Assembly: GCA_033439685.1 (NCBI GenBank)
Contig: JAUEDM010000001.1
Coordinates: 620,001 to 684,000, forward strand
Direction: 5' to 3'
Length of the DNA stretch: 64,000 nucleotides
Source: Apodospora peruviana
Lineage: Eukaryota; Ascomycota; Sordariomycetes; Sordariales; Lasiosphaeriaceae
The notes under the pieces were generated by a model, which saw nothing but the letters and a program-made list of their open reading frames with translations, had not been told where the DNA came from and searched no databases. A program made the translations under genes and the position numbers. Below, piece by piece: positions 22,914 to 33,471 of this stretch (positions are counted from its first letter, which is position 1; each line of letters begins with the position of its first letter).

Positions 22914-24901
22914 TGTGTATTAAATATCAATATCCAAAAGGTGAGAAGTATTAAGAGTTTAAATGTTGAAGTAAATATCAAGGGTATCATGAGACAATTT
23001 GATAGTATATCACCGTCTGCTCATCAAGATATGAGGTGAGGTGAGAAATCAATTTAGAGGACGTGAAACAAAGCCAGAAGAGATTCATTTTCATTTGCTA
23101 TTAGTAGGCTTGAGTATATATTCGACTCATTGTTCAAAAGGTCAGCCGTGCCAAGGCGTGTTGTCGTCGATGATAGTGTCTAGTGCTGCACATCACGATC
23201 GGGTGGTGCAGAGCAGAGAAGTGAAAGTGCCGATTATTCATCACCGGTTGTGCACGTTGTGACGTTCGTCCTTTCAAAGATACAACGGCAAGGATCTAGG
23301 CCTGTGGTCGGCGTTGATTGGACCCTCTTGCTCTCTGTGCCTTCCCAACACAGCGGGCAGTTCTTGCACGCCTCCTTCCAACATCTCACCATCGGATCGG
23401 GATTATGGATCCATCAGGCCGTGCAGACCATGATCTTTAACTTTAGTCCACATTCAAATATCTCTTCAATTCCATCGTCGTCAATTCAATTGTTACGTCT
23501 GGTAGTCATCGATCAATGGCCTAGAGCGTGCTAAATAAAGACTGACAGGCGTCCCTGGCTTGACACATCCAGCGTCTCATATCATCCGAGCGCGTACAGT
23601 CTGCTGGCGTTCTGTTAATCACTTCGCCAAGCACAGAGTAGAACGAGTCAGTCCACCTTCTCGAAGCTTCGGACCGTCGCCGTCTCTCTTCACTTTGTAT
23701 TACGTATCCAGCATGCCTACCAAGAACTGTTGCACATATAACCAGGACATTGTTCAATACATCGATCCATTGTGAGGCGGCCAGACCTGATTGATTGCTC
23801 GACGTCACAGCGGTGATTCCACTACCATAACAAAATACCTATCCGACGGCACAAGCACAACTACGGCCACGACCACGACCGCGCTATTCCCTTTCACAAT
23901 GCCAGCGTTTGCTCGTCACAACACAACAAATCAGCATAACATTGATTTCATTCTGATCAGCTCATTTTACGGAATACTCAACTTCATGTTTTGGGGGGAC
24001 CCTGCCGCTTTTGTCCTGACTGGCTCCGCAGTGTCCCTAAGGCAGTTTCGCTTGGGCCGTCCTCAAACACAAGCTGTCAGGGGCCGGTCTCAACACCCCC
24101 GACCGCCAAGCCTTTGAAGCACTGGACGCAAGCACAACCCTCGCCGTCCACACACGCATCAGCCTCAACCCAGACCACATCTTTGACGACAGTTGCAGAC
24201 ACGGCCTGTTGCATGTGGAGCACTGGACTTTCTGATGTCCATGATCGACGAGCCGAGACTCTGTCAGACCCTCTTTCGCTGTCTCCCTGACATGGGCTTC
24301 GTTTTCAATTGCGAATGCCAATATGCTTGTTCCATCATGGGCGTTTACACTAAGCAGTGTAACTGTCTCTTGTTGAAGGTGACGACGTCCAAGGTAGCCC
24401 CTTTGGATAATTTCCCGAAGCTTGTCTTCTTCCAAGATGCTGTGATTTTCCCGAGTTTTGTATTTTTCCCTCCACTCATTCGTTCCTCTTTCTTGATAGG
24501 CAAAGCTTGGAGCTTCGTTTTATCCAACAACCCCAGTTTACTTTCTTTCTCTTCTTGTGTTTTGGCGAGTCATTCCTTTCTCGCGTGAGTTGTGTGCCTG
24601 TCCATACCAAGACGTCGTCGCTTTTGCTTCCAAAGTCGACGTCGAACTATTGCCACTTGGTATCCGTCAAAAACACACGACCGGTTCAGTCCTTACTGTC
24701 AATTTAATCGGGTTGATCCCGTTACACATTAACTCGTCACACGATATTACTCGACGGCTGGCCTGTTGTCGTTATCGACCGATCTTTCCATCTCATTTCG
24801 ACGACCTAGACGGTTCTTTTTTTCATCTTGACGTATTGGGGGTGTGGGAAGAGGACTTTGTGAAAGCTCCTCAGGACAAATACGACAACCCGGCAGTTAC
24901 A
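22914..24901. other. 2-kb stretch without a supportable gene; one coding-like fragment
   Basis: Upstream of both the DUF1295 gene (minus) and the Ala/Ser-rich gene (plus). The frame 24041-24235 reads like natural protein for about 64 codons but lacks a start (see findings). A minus-strand frame at 23521-23808 lacks an ATG. Otherwise nothing is seen. Confidence 0.45.
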
Positions 24902-26400
24902 ATGCGATCCTATTCACGATGCTTAATACTTGTTCTGAGCTACCTGTCGCTCGCACAGGTAAGGATATCTCTCTAATTTGTGATAACACTTGAAGATCCA
25001 AGTACTCATAACTATTCATAGGCCGCCGTATACCAACGCGGAGAGGGAGGAGGAGTTGGTCGAGGGAGTAGTCTATTAGACAAGCTTCTTAGTTCGTTAC
25101 AGGGCGACGGCGGCCAGGGGCGAGATGGTAACGGCGACGACAACAGCGGAGGGGCCGGCCGAGGGCAAGGGAGGGAGACGGTCACAGAGACGATTCGGCA
25201 AACGATAACCGTGGGAGCTGCGGGCGCCGGCGGCCTAGGTGTGAATGGGAGCACAGTGACTGTCACAGTTACGGAGCAGGGGGCCAACGTTGCTGCTGGT
25301 ACTGAGTAAGTTTTTGCCAATATATCTGGCGTTGGGATGTAATGGTCAACTTTTTGCTGACTGTTGGTAATAGTGGTGGGCAGCTTGCCTTCATCACCAC
25401 GACGGTATTCGGTTCGGGCGCGGCACCGACGGTAACGATCACGGCTCTGGCATCGACCATCACCCAGACAGTTTGCCCAGCCCAAGTCGGTGGTGCTGCT
25501 GAGGGTGCGGATGTCGGTAGTGTCGCAGGCTCGAGTTCCGGTGCGGCGGTAGTGGCAGCTCCCGCCGCATCTGGGGCAGCAGAGTCTGTTGCAGCGTCTG
25601 GAGCAGTTTCTTCTGCTATAGCGTCCGGTGCGGCACCCGCGGGAAATAATGTTCCGAGCGGTGGAATCGGCGTCACGATCGTCTCGGTTACTCCATCGTC
25701 GACGAAAGTCGTAGCAGGAGCAGCCGGCGGGGCAGCCGTGGCGCCCACGGCGGCCACCACTGCTGTTTCTTCTGCTGCTGGCACTCTCGCTCCGCTTCCG
25801 TCTCTTTCGGCTTCTTCGGCGGTTAATGCCCAGAACCCGGCTGCGTCTGGTAAGCTACCTACCTCCAGTCCAACCTATTGACCATATGCACTAACACGTA
25901 ATATAGCCTCCGAGAACTCAGTCGTCCCGGCAGCAGGCAGCTCCCTGACAACCACCATCGCCGCGCCCGGCGCAACCTCTCTGTCTTCTTTGGCCTCTCT
26001 GCCATCCCTGTCGTCTGCGTCCTCGCTTGTCCCGCTGGGAGGAACCGCCAGCAGCTCTCTCGGCCTGAGCGCATCCGCTTCGCAGCTCGCTCCTATCGGC
26101 GGCACCACTCCTCCGGCCGCTGCGCTGCAGAGCTCCCTCGATGTCGGCCCCGTCGCCGCCCCGACCCCGGTTGCGCCTCCCCAGGGTGCTTTTGGTGGTG
26201 AAGCTGGTGTCATTCCCATCGCGTCCGCCGCGGGGGCGGACGGTGCCGCCGCCGTGCCTGCTCCGCAAGTGACTGTTGCGCCGGACCAGGCCAACGCCGC
26301 GGCCCGGTTAAGCATTGATGTCTCTGGCCTGAGTCTGACGAGCCAATTGAACCTGGGGAATCTGAAGCAGCAGACAGTTTCGGCCGCTAAGAAGAAATAG
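24902..26400 (+). CDS. Secreted Ala/Ser-rich cell-surface protein
   Basis: A 436-residue low-complexity protein in four exons: 24902-24958, 25022-25305, 25374-25849 and 25907-26400. Exon 1 alone encodes a signal peptide of about 19 residues (hydrophobic core CLILVLSYLSLAQ). The mature part starts with a Gly/Arg/Asp-rich stretch. It continues through Thr/Val-rich repeats such as TVTVTVTEQG and TITQTV, then long Ala/Ser/Pro runs that would be heavily O-glycosylated. The protein ends in AKKK, so no GPI-anchor signal is evident. I do not recognise a catalytic domain. Cell-wall or extracellular matrix location is inferred from composition only. Confidence 0.75.
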
Positions 26401-26924
26401 ATGGGCTTAGTGATTGATTGATTGGCTGGATGGAACTGGGGGTTATATAATGCTGGGGATTGGTTTCTTTTCTCGAGTTGTCTTTTGCTCGCAAGTCGAG
26501 GGTTTTGTTCCGTATACCTGGGTACCTTATACTTACACGATGGACTACTGCATAACGATGATACATTGTGCCTGTGTTGATGTATATCCTTTTTCTCCTC
26601 TTAGGGGTGTTTTTGTTTGTGTAGTTGACTTATCCATAAAATGAATAAGGAGATAATGTATTTGTTATCTACTATACCACGTGAATATCTCCGTTAATTA
26701 GGTGTGCGTCGCAGGCAGACTGACGACGGAAGTTAAAAATTCCCGTGAAGAGAACCAACCATCATAACTGATACGCCGCGCCAACTATAATGATGACTTG
26801 GCTTACGCACCCCATGCGGTTCTCCACGCTCATAATAATACATTTTAGGTACAGCTTCCAATAGTCTGTTAGTAATAGCCAAGGGGGAATCATTTGCCGG
26901 TATCGGTCGACAAGCTGGGTCCTT
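26401..26924. other. Intergenic stretch between convergent genes
   Basis: 3' flanks of the Ala/Ser-rich gene and YTH1. No coding frame with support. Confidence 0.5.
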
Positions 26925-27845
26925 CTAATGCCCGCCCCGATCGTGGCCACCTCTGCCCCTGAACCTGCCTCCTTTCCCTCTCCACCTCCCGCCTCTCCCT
27001 CCATGCTTATACCCACCACCCTGCCTATCATGCCCACCACCACGATCACTCCCACCATCTCTGTCTCCCCTGTTATTCCCCCTCTCATGCGCCTGCTGCT
27101 GCTCCCGTTGGTCTCTGTCCCGTTCGTTCATCATCCCATACGCACCACCACCATACTGCCCCCCTTGCTGCCCTCCTTGCATAACCACGTCCTTCTCAGC
27201 AGCCTCACCCTCCAAATCGACCTTGGGTTTATCCTCTCTGACTTTCGGCTTCTCCATATCTTTGTCTTTAGTCCACCGCGGATGCGCACCAATCTTGCAG
27301 TGCTTGCCGTCGGGACAGAACCCGGCCAGATAGAAATTGCACAGCTTTTTCCGGACATGCTTCTTGTCGCATCTCGGGCCGAGCGGGCAAAACCCTCTCT
27401 CGTAGTGCGGGCACGGCGGTAATTTCGATTGGGGGTCGATGTGCAAGTACAAACATTCGTCGCCGTTGGAGCAGTACCCGTTGCGCACAAAAAAATTGCA
27501 CTCGGGCATCTTGCGGAGGTTGTACTCGTGCAGAAACTCGCAGGATTCGCCTTTTTTGCAGAGCCCCCTCAGCCAATGCTTGCAGACTAGGGAACCGAAA
27601 CCGCCGTCCCGCGGGTGTGATGACGAAGAAGTCGGCGCGACGTGCCGGTCTGAACAGTGGGAGCGGAGCGGGCAGTTGCCTGAGGCGTAGGCTTTGCAGA
27701 TTGGGCGGTCTGCCGGAAGGGAGTGTTGGTAGGTTTTCTGGAGGAAGGGCGTGAAGGAGAAGGTGTAGGATGGCGCGGTGTGGTTCAGCATTTTCGTCGT
27801 TAGGAGTGATGGGCCGCCCGACGGTTGGGGGAATATTGTGGTCAT
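26925..27845 (-). CDS. YTH1: mRNA 3'-end-processing zinc-finger protein Yth1 (CPSF30)
   Basis: An intronless gene for a 306-residue nuclear RNA-binding subunit of the cleavage and polyadenylation factor. Five consecutive CCCH zinc fingers lie at about residues 50-190. The first begins [16 protein letters not shown] and the second [16 protein letters not shown]. The third contains [10 protein letters not shown], the fourth GFCPLGPRC and the fifth GFCPDGKHC. The N-terminal [10 protein letters not shown] is the conserved lead-in. The C-terminal third is rich in Arg-Gly-Gly, typical of added RNA binding. The only in-frame ATG compatible with the family N-terminus is at 27845. Sixty-five stop-free codons lie upstream of it (to 28040) without an ATG. 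The gene is divergent from the quinone oxidoreductase. Confidence 0.93.
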   Translation of the reverse strand: MTTIFPQPSGGPSLLTTKMLNHTAPSYTFSFTPFLQKTYQHSLPADRPICKAYASGNCPLRSHCSDRHVAPTSSSSHPRDGGFGSLVCKHWLRGLCKKGESCEFLHEYNLRKMPECNFFVRNGYCSNGDECLYLHIDPQSKLPPCPHYERGFCPLGPRCDKKHVRKKLCNFYLAGFCPDGKHCKIGAHPRWTKDKDMEKPKVREDKPKVDLEGEAAEKDVVMQGGQQGGQYGGGAYGMMNERDRDQREQQQAHERGNNRGDRDGGSDRGGGHDRQGGGYKHGGRGGRWRGKGGRFRGRGGHDRGGH

Positions 27846-28456
27846 TTTGGTTTGGCTTGAACAGTTTTTGGGCGTTATGTTATGTGGATGCGCCTTGCGA
27901 GCGATGTTCGCGATCGTAGGACCGCTTCCTTCCGAGTGGACGGGCTGGGCGGTGTGAGTTTCTGTTGCTTCAATCTTCGAGGCGACCTCAGAAGCTAGGT
28001 AGCTTTGGTCGTCCAAGTCAAAGAAATCGTTTCGTCGCAAAAAAATAGCTGATCGAGTGTTGTCGGGTATAAAATTGCTGTTGGGCGTTGAGCTGGATGA
28101 ATGGTGGTTGAAGATGTTTAATCAATCGTGGTTTGACGCGGTGGACAAAGATGGAAAGTGGTGGATTCACCGAGAGCTCCCAAGGTAAGTGGCCAATCGG
28201 AGCGCGGCCGCCAACTACCTCGGCTTCATGTCATCACCCCGCGATGAGACGCTGTGGACTTGATTACTCTGGGAATGGCCAAGAAGCCGGGAAATAATAT
28301 CCATTGACTTATCTTTGTACTTTTATATTCTTCAAGTTCTTATTTCTTTCTTCTGAAATGATATTCCCGTGATTCAGCCCTTCATTGCACCGTGTTTAAC
28401 ATTCATCCATTTACTCCACTCGGTATCTCTTACAGCGAGACATCTCCAAATTCAAG
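27846..28456. other. Divergent promoter region of YTH1 and the oxidoreductase
   Basis: 0.6 kb between two divergent starts. The YTH1-proximal 195 bp stay open in the YTH1 frame but contain no ATG. No other feature is seen. Confidence 0.5.
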
Positions 28457-29585
28457 ATGAAAGGAATCCAGGTTGCGGAGTATGTCAAAGTACGGTATCA
28501 TGATCATCATCCCTTCCACAGATCATAATACTAACCTCTCAAACAGGGCCCTCACGAGCTCAAAGTGACGGACCTGCCAGACCCCAAGCCTGGACCGGAC
28601 GAGTACCTAATCGAGGTCCACGCTGCCGCCACCAACTTCTTTGATATCCTCCAGATCCAAGGGAAATATCAGCATCAACCTCGTACGGCTCACCTAGTCT
28701 CAACCATTCGTGCTTTCACTTGCTGATGCTATTTCGTTGTTAGCTTTCCCATGGGTCTCGGGCGCCGAGTTCGCCGGCACCGTCCTGGCCACCCCGTCAG
28801 GCTCAACCAAGCCTAGATATCCCGTCGGCTCAAAGGTGTTCGGTGCCACCCAGGGCGCTTTCGCCACTAAGACCGTTGCGAAGGAGGTCGCGCTACTACC
28901 GGTGCCACAGGGCTGGTCCTTCCAGCAGGCGTCCGGTCTGTTTGTGACCGCGCCGACGAGCTACGGTGCGCTGGTTGTTCGTGCCGGGGTGAAACCCGGT
29001 GATTACGTGCTGGTGCATGCTGCGGCCGGCGGTGTTGGACTGGCTGCTGTTCAAATTGCCAAAGCATTCGGCGCAACAGTCATAGCCACTGCAGGAACAC
29101 AGCGGAAGCTCGAGGTCGCCAAATCCTTCGGGGCCGACCATGTCGTCGACTATCGTGACGACAAGTGGCCGGAGGTGGTCAAGAAGCTGACCCCCAAAGG
29201 TAGGGGAGTCGACATTGTCTACGATCCCGTCGGCATGGTTGACAAGAGCACCAAGTGCGTGGCCTGGAACGGCCGGATCCTGATCGTGGGCTTTGCGGCG
29301 GGCCAGATTGAGAAGGTGGCCATGAACAAGGTCCTTCTCAAAAACATTAGTCTTGTTGGCATTCATTGGGGCCAGTATTCCGTCCGCGAGCCCGAGACGG
29401 TTGTCAAGGTGTGGCAGGGCATCATGAAGCTGGTTGTTGAGGGCAAGTTCAGGGGTACCGAGTTTACTGACAAGGAGTATGTCGGTTTGGAATCGGTTCC
29501 CGAGGCTTTGAAGGCGCTGGGAACTAGGGAGACATGGGGTAAAGTCGTCGTGAAGGTGCCCCAGGAAGGTCAGAGCAGGCTATAG
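28457..29585 (+). CDS. Zinc-independent quinone oxidoreductase (MDR family)
   Basis: A 336-residue NADPH-dependent quinone or enone reductase of the medium-chain dehydrogenase superfamily, probably cytosolic. There are three exons: 28457-28489, 28547-28682 and 28744-29585. The N-terminal GroES-like domain includes NFFDILQIQGKYQHQPPFPW and GAEFAGTV. The Rossmann fold starts with VLVHAAAGGVGLAAVQIAK, in which AAxGGVG binds NADPH, followed by GATVIATAGTQRKLEVAKSF. Zinc-ligand cysteines of alcohol dehydrogenases are absent, as expected for zeta-crystallin-type enzymes. The tiny 11-codon first exon gives MKGIQVAEYVK, joined to GPHELKV. The role is probably in electrophile detoxification. Confidence 0.9.
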
Positions 29586-30023
29586 CTTTGAGGGTGTTGT
29601 TTTGTATCGTTAAGAGCCATTACTTTTATTTATGTCGAGGAACTTTGCTACGTGGGCGTGGATGTGGAATCATTCGATATTTGGAAGCTGAAAAGTCCCG
29701 GTGCCGGGTCACCTTGAACTCCGGCCCCGTGCCGGCCGGTGGACGGCCTGAAGGGTCCCCTGTCAGGCCCACTTCGGGCGGTGCCGAGACCCCTGTAGAC
29801 ACGGGAAACCTCTCGATGCACGTTTCCATCTCAAATCAACAGAATCGACCCCGCTAGAAATTGGAGACTTCAGTGGCTTAGAAATTGGGCCTCCAATCAA
29901 AACATCCACGATCTCACGCCTCCGACAAAATCGCAAAAAGGAACACTCTCGACATCCGGTTGCTTATTCACACCGGATTGACAAATACTACCAACCTAGA
30001 AATATCCCACCGAAGCCGCCAAA
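29586..30023. other. Intergenic stretch upstream of TRR1
   Basis: 3' flank of the oxidoreductase gene and 5' flank of TRR1. A GC-rich self-complementary GCCGGCCGG stretch lies near 29730. An in-frame TAG at 29997-29999 closes the extended TRR1 frame; the same bases could act as a 3' splice site. Confidence 0.45.
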
Positions 30024-30152
30024 CTGTTTTCCTCAACCATAAAACGAACCCTCCGCTCCAGCGCAACTGGTCTCTCAGTCGCTGCTTTCGCAACGTTCCT
30101 CAAGAAGACGACCCCGCCCCACAGCGAGATCCAGAACATCGGCAAGCGGAAG
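30024..30152 (+). other. In-frame N-terminal extension of TRR1 from a CTG codon (candidate mitochondrial presequence)
   Basis: Forty-three codons directly precede and share the frame of the TRR1 ATG. They begin with CTG at 30024 in the context GCCAAACTG (A at -3). The first part reads LFSSTIKRTLRSSATG and the next LSVAAFATFLKKTTPP. It is basic, Ser/Thr-rich and amphipathic, with no acidic residue for the first 33 positions, then HSEIQNIGKRK up to the Met. No ATG occurs in this open stretch. It may be translated from the CUG or from an upstream spliced exon. Confidence 0.5.
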
Positions 30153-31228
30153 ATGCATAGCAAAGTAGTTATTATCGGCTCCGGGCCGGCCGCCCACACC
30201 GCGGCCATCTACTGCGGTCGTGCCGAGCTGAAGCGTGAGTTACTCTCCCGTCAGTCGCAAGAGTATCGCTGACACTCTGCGTCTCTAGCCATCCTATACG
30301 AGGGCTTCATGGCCAACGGGATCGCGGCCGGCGGGCAACTAACCACGACGACCGAGATCGAGAACTACCCCGGCTTTCCGACAGGCATCATGGGCCAGAA
30401 GCTGATGGAAGACATGAGGGCGCAGTCGGAGCGCTGCGGCACCGAGATCGTCAGCGAGACCGTCGCCACGCTCGACCTCTCGTCGCGCCCGTTCAAGTAC
30501 TCGACCGAGTGGTCTCCCGAAGAAATACACACAGCGGACGCCGTCATTTTGGCGACGGGCGCGTCGGCGCGCCGTCTCGGTCTTCCCGGCGAGGAAAAGT
30601 ACTGGCAGAACGGCATCTCGGCGTGCGCCGTGTGCGACGGCGCGGTGCCCATCTTCCGCAACAAGCCGCTCGTGGTCATCGGGGGCGGCGATTCTGCTGC
30701 AGAGGAGGCCATGTTCCTGACCAAGTACGGCAGCCACGTCACGGTGCTGGTGCGGAGGGACCAGCTGCGCGCTAGCAGTATCATGGCCAAGAGGTTACTG
30801 GCCCACCCCAAGGTGACGGTGCGGTTTAATACCATTGGCGTGGAGGTTAAAGGAGATGCGAAGGGTTTAATGAGCCAGATGGTTGTGAAGGATGTGGTTA
30901 CCGGCAAGGAGGAGACGCTCGAGGCGAATGGTCTGTTTTATGCTGTTGGCCACGATCCGGCGACCACCCTTGTCAAGGGGCAGATTGAGACTGATGCGGA
31001 GGGTTATATTATCACAAAACCGGGGACCACCCTTACGAGTGTGGAGGGTGTGTTTGCTGCTGGCGATGTGCAGGACAAGAGGTATCGGCAGGCCATTACC
31101 AGCGCAGGTACGTAATCTCCCTTTTCCTAAGAATTGTAATTCGGGATGCTAACTACTGTAATGCAGGCACTGGCTGCATGGCTGCTCTAGACGCGGAAAA
31201 GTTTCTGGAAGAGCAGGAGGCCTTGTGA
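30153..31228 (+). CDS. TRR1: Thioredoxin reductase (low-Mr, NADPH)
   Basis: A 320-residue flavoenzyme that reduces thioredoxin with NADPH, central to thiol redox control. There are three exons: 30153-30234, 30289-31107 and 31167-31228. FAD is bound by GSGPAA (residues 10-15). The redox-active disulfide is CAVC (Cys140, Cys143) followed by D. The NADPH site is GGGDSAAEEA near 159-168. FAAGDVQD closes the FAD fold, and the QAITSAGTGCMAALDAE ending is family-typical. The ATG at 30153 gives the standard cytosolic form starting MHSKVVIIGSGP. In-frame codons upstream could add a mitochondrial targeting segment. Residues 21-23 read CGR, where I remember LAR in most fungi; that recollection is unverified. 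Confidence 0.95.
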
Positions 31229-31557
31229 CTTTCCGAGAAAGTTCGGGTCACTGTTAGGAAAGGCAGGCTCTAGACGTTGTATACATTCCTCTTTGTCGAT
31301 AGATTTGCGCTTGTGAGTCACTTCCGCTCGAATACCACCACTACATGCTTCCTTCAGATTCGCATTGCCGCCATCTGCTCAAACGGTAGGCCTCACAACT
31401 TCTGTCCGAAATACACGAGATTGAAGACCCCTATCTTCCTTCCCCTCTTTTCCTCTCTCATCCAACAGCACATCTCGTCTCCGTCAACGCATCAATCGCG
31501 AACAACTAGACAAAAAACACAGCAGTGGAGAGAACCCGAAATCAAAATCCGTTCAAC
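31229..31557. other. Intergenic stretch, leader of the first small paralogue
   Basis: No coding frame supported. The end is A/C-rich with CAACTAGACAAAAAACAC just before the start, consistent with a leader. Confidence 0.5.
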
Positions 31558-31946
31558 ATGTCTGGCAAAGGTTATAGATACCAGGGCTCCGGCACCAACC
31601 CGCAGGTGAGAGCACTCAGCTACATCTCTAGCCATGGGTCCCGACCTCGCATGCTGACAATTACAGGGCAACCATTAGTGCTCTCGCGACTACGGCAGCG
31701 GATCCAACTCGAACTCGTACCACTACTCCAACACGTAAGTTCTGATAATCATGGTTTTGCTTCAAAACACCATGCTAACCTTTCGAAAGGGACGGATCGT
31801 ATTACTACTCCAACTCCAACGGCAGCACGTACCACGACAACGGCAACAGCGAATCGACCTACACGTCGCCCAGCGGCTCTACGTACCGGTCGGGCTATGG
31901 CGGCTCGTCGTCTGGCTCGTCGAGCGGTGGTTCTGCCAAGAAGTAA
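31558..31946 (+). CDS. Small Gly/Ser/Tyr/Asn-rich protein, paralogue 1
   Basis: An 86-residue protein in three exons: 31558-31605, 31679-31734 and 31790-31946. It starts MSGKGYRYQGSGTNPQ, then CSRDYGSGSNSNSYHYSNT, DGSYYYSNSNGSTYH and a Gly/Ser tail ending GGSAKK. This looks like a widespread short ascomycete family with no assigned function. The first intron has two possible acceptors. The one at ACAG (31666) would keep Gly-Asn-His and then hit TAG at 31676-31678. The one ending in that same TAG restores an open frame, and I use it here. A diverged copy follows 1 kb downstream. No signal peptide or membrane segment is seen. Confidence 0.65.
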
Positions 31947-32582
31947 CGACGGCTGGTTGTTGTTACCTGATGATAGGGTGGAGCAAGAGACAACAACTTG
32001 CGAACGGGAGTCATGGATATGACATAAGTCAGGCGGTCTATCTTGAGTTTATGCGAGCTGGTAGCAACGCAAATAATCAGGGAGAACTGATACCCCGAAT
32101 CTCTGTCTTGGTGGAGGTGTGTGAACCGTCTGCCGGTAGGCGTGCATCCGTCATTATATGGTGCTTTGGCCGGTCGGTGAATCTGTCAGACTCCTGTGGC
32201 AAGCTCTGATAGAAGAAATCGGTTAAGTCCGCCACAATCGTAGAAAAGTCGTGAGAATATGCGCGATTCATGTCACCTCGACATATCGATGATCTGTTAT
32301 GCTCGTCAGTCAGTCTATAAACTACCTACCTAGACCGTTCGGAAGAAGTGCGCTGTCCGTTCTTCTCGAGCGTTTTAGTTCACAGAAAGGGAACGGGCCC
32401 TTTGTCACATGTTACCTCCTGCCAAGTGGTATATAATTTAGCATCGTCTTTGGAAGCTACCTAGCTTATTGTTTCAATAGCTTTCTATTCCAACTTACTA
32501 ATTACCTAGGGATCTACCTTATATATCCACGATACACATTATAATCATCACCGGCAAGAGAACCTTTTCAACGGAGAAAAAC
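31947..32582. other. Spacer between tandem paralogues
   Basis: No gene is seen. Three copies of the recurrent TACCTA-type motif occur here (32321-32334, 32457-32466, 32503-32510). Confidence 0.5.
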
Positions 32583-33062
32583 ATGCCTCGGGACAAAGGC
32601 TTCAAGTACAAAGGCTCTGGCACCAACAAGCGGGTGAGTTCCAACGGCCTTATGACCTTTCGTATCTCCTAGCCAGCCCGGGATAGATAGACATTTGTCG
32701 AGGGAATCATCCGTCTTGCTTTTGTTATATCCACGGTAATAACTCATACATGTGAACCAAAAAAGGGCAACCATTAGTGCTCTCGCGACTACGGCAACGG
32801 ATCCAACACGTACCAATAAGTTTCCTTTATGTACCTTGCTCACTACGCAACGCTGACGCAGATTATTTACCTGAAAAGAGACGGGAGTTATTACTACAAG
32901 AATCCCAACGGTAGCGAGTACTACGACGACGGCAAGGGATGTTCTACTTACACGCCGCCTGGCGGCGGAGGTGCGTCTAGAGAGGGGTCTTCTTCTTCGG
33001 CCAGGAAGTCACCAATCCCATATGATGGTGATGGGTTGTGTTTGGGATGCAGGATTGTTTGA
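32583..33062 (+). CDS. Small Gly/Ser/Tyr/Asn-rich protein, paralogue 2
   Basis: An 88-residue protein in three exons: 32583-32633, 32778-32809 and 32879-33062. It reads MPRDKGFKYKGSGTNKR, CSRDYGNGSNT, DGSYYYKNPNGSEYYDDGKG, then a Pro/Gly/Ser-rich end that finishes with LCLGCRIV, unlike paralogue 1. The intron-1 acceptor again coincides with an in-frame TAG (32775-32777) within a block almost identical to paralogue 1. The second donor (GTACCA) is weak, so this copy may be degenerating or mis-modelled. It arose by tandem duplication of the gene 1 kb upstream. Function is unknown. Confidence 0.5.
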
Positions 33063-33471
33063 GAGAAGAACTAGCTAGAGATGGGCTGTTAGTGGAAAGG
33101 GACACCGTAGATCCACTTACCAAGACATAACAGTTGTTGAGACTGCCTACCTAGAGGTAATCGTGCTATATCTCAAGGACCTTAGAAAGGTATATGCTGT
33201 AATATAGCAGAAACAAAAAACATCGGCATAGTTAAAGAAATATTAGATGAGGTATTATCAACAACGGGATCTCTCTTGCCCAGACTAGGGTTGATAAGTC
33301 ACACACACCGAGGTTCTAAATCCCGGCAGAAGATCTGTGAGATACCTAGGTAGTGAACATATGCATTTTGGCCAACACCACACAATGAAGAGAAACAACC
33401 CCCTTTTTATGTAAATAAGAACCCCCATATCCAACCAGAGGAGGAAGGAAATACAGAAACCAGTGACTTGC
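33063..33471. other. Intergenic stretch between convergent genes
   Basis: No gene is seen. TACCTA-type motifs occur at 33145-33155 and 33343-33353. Confidence 0.5.

Noticed and set aside
23521..23808. 95-codon minus-strand frame
   Set aside because: Looks mildly protein-like but starts at GTG and has no visible upstream exon or motif.
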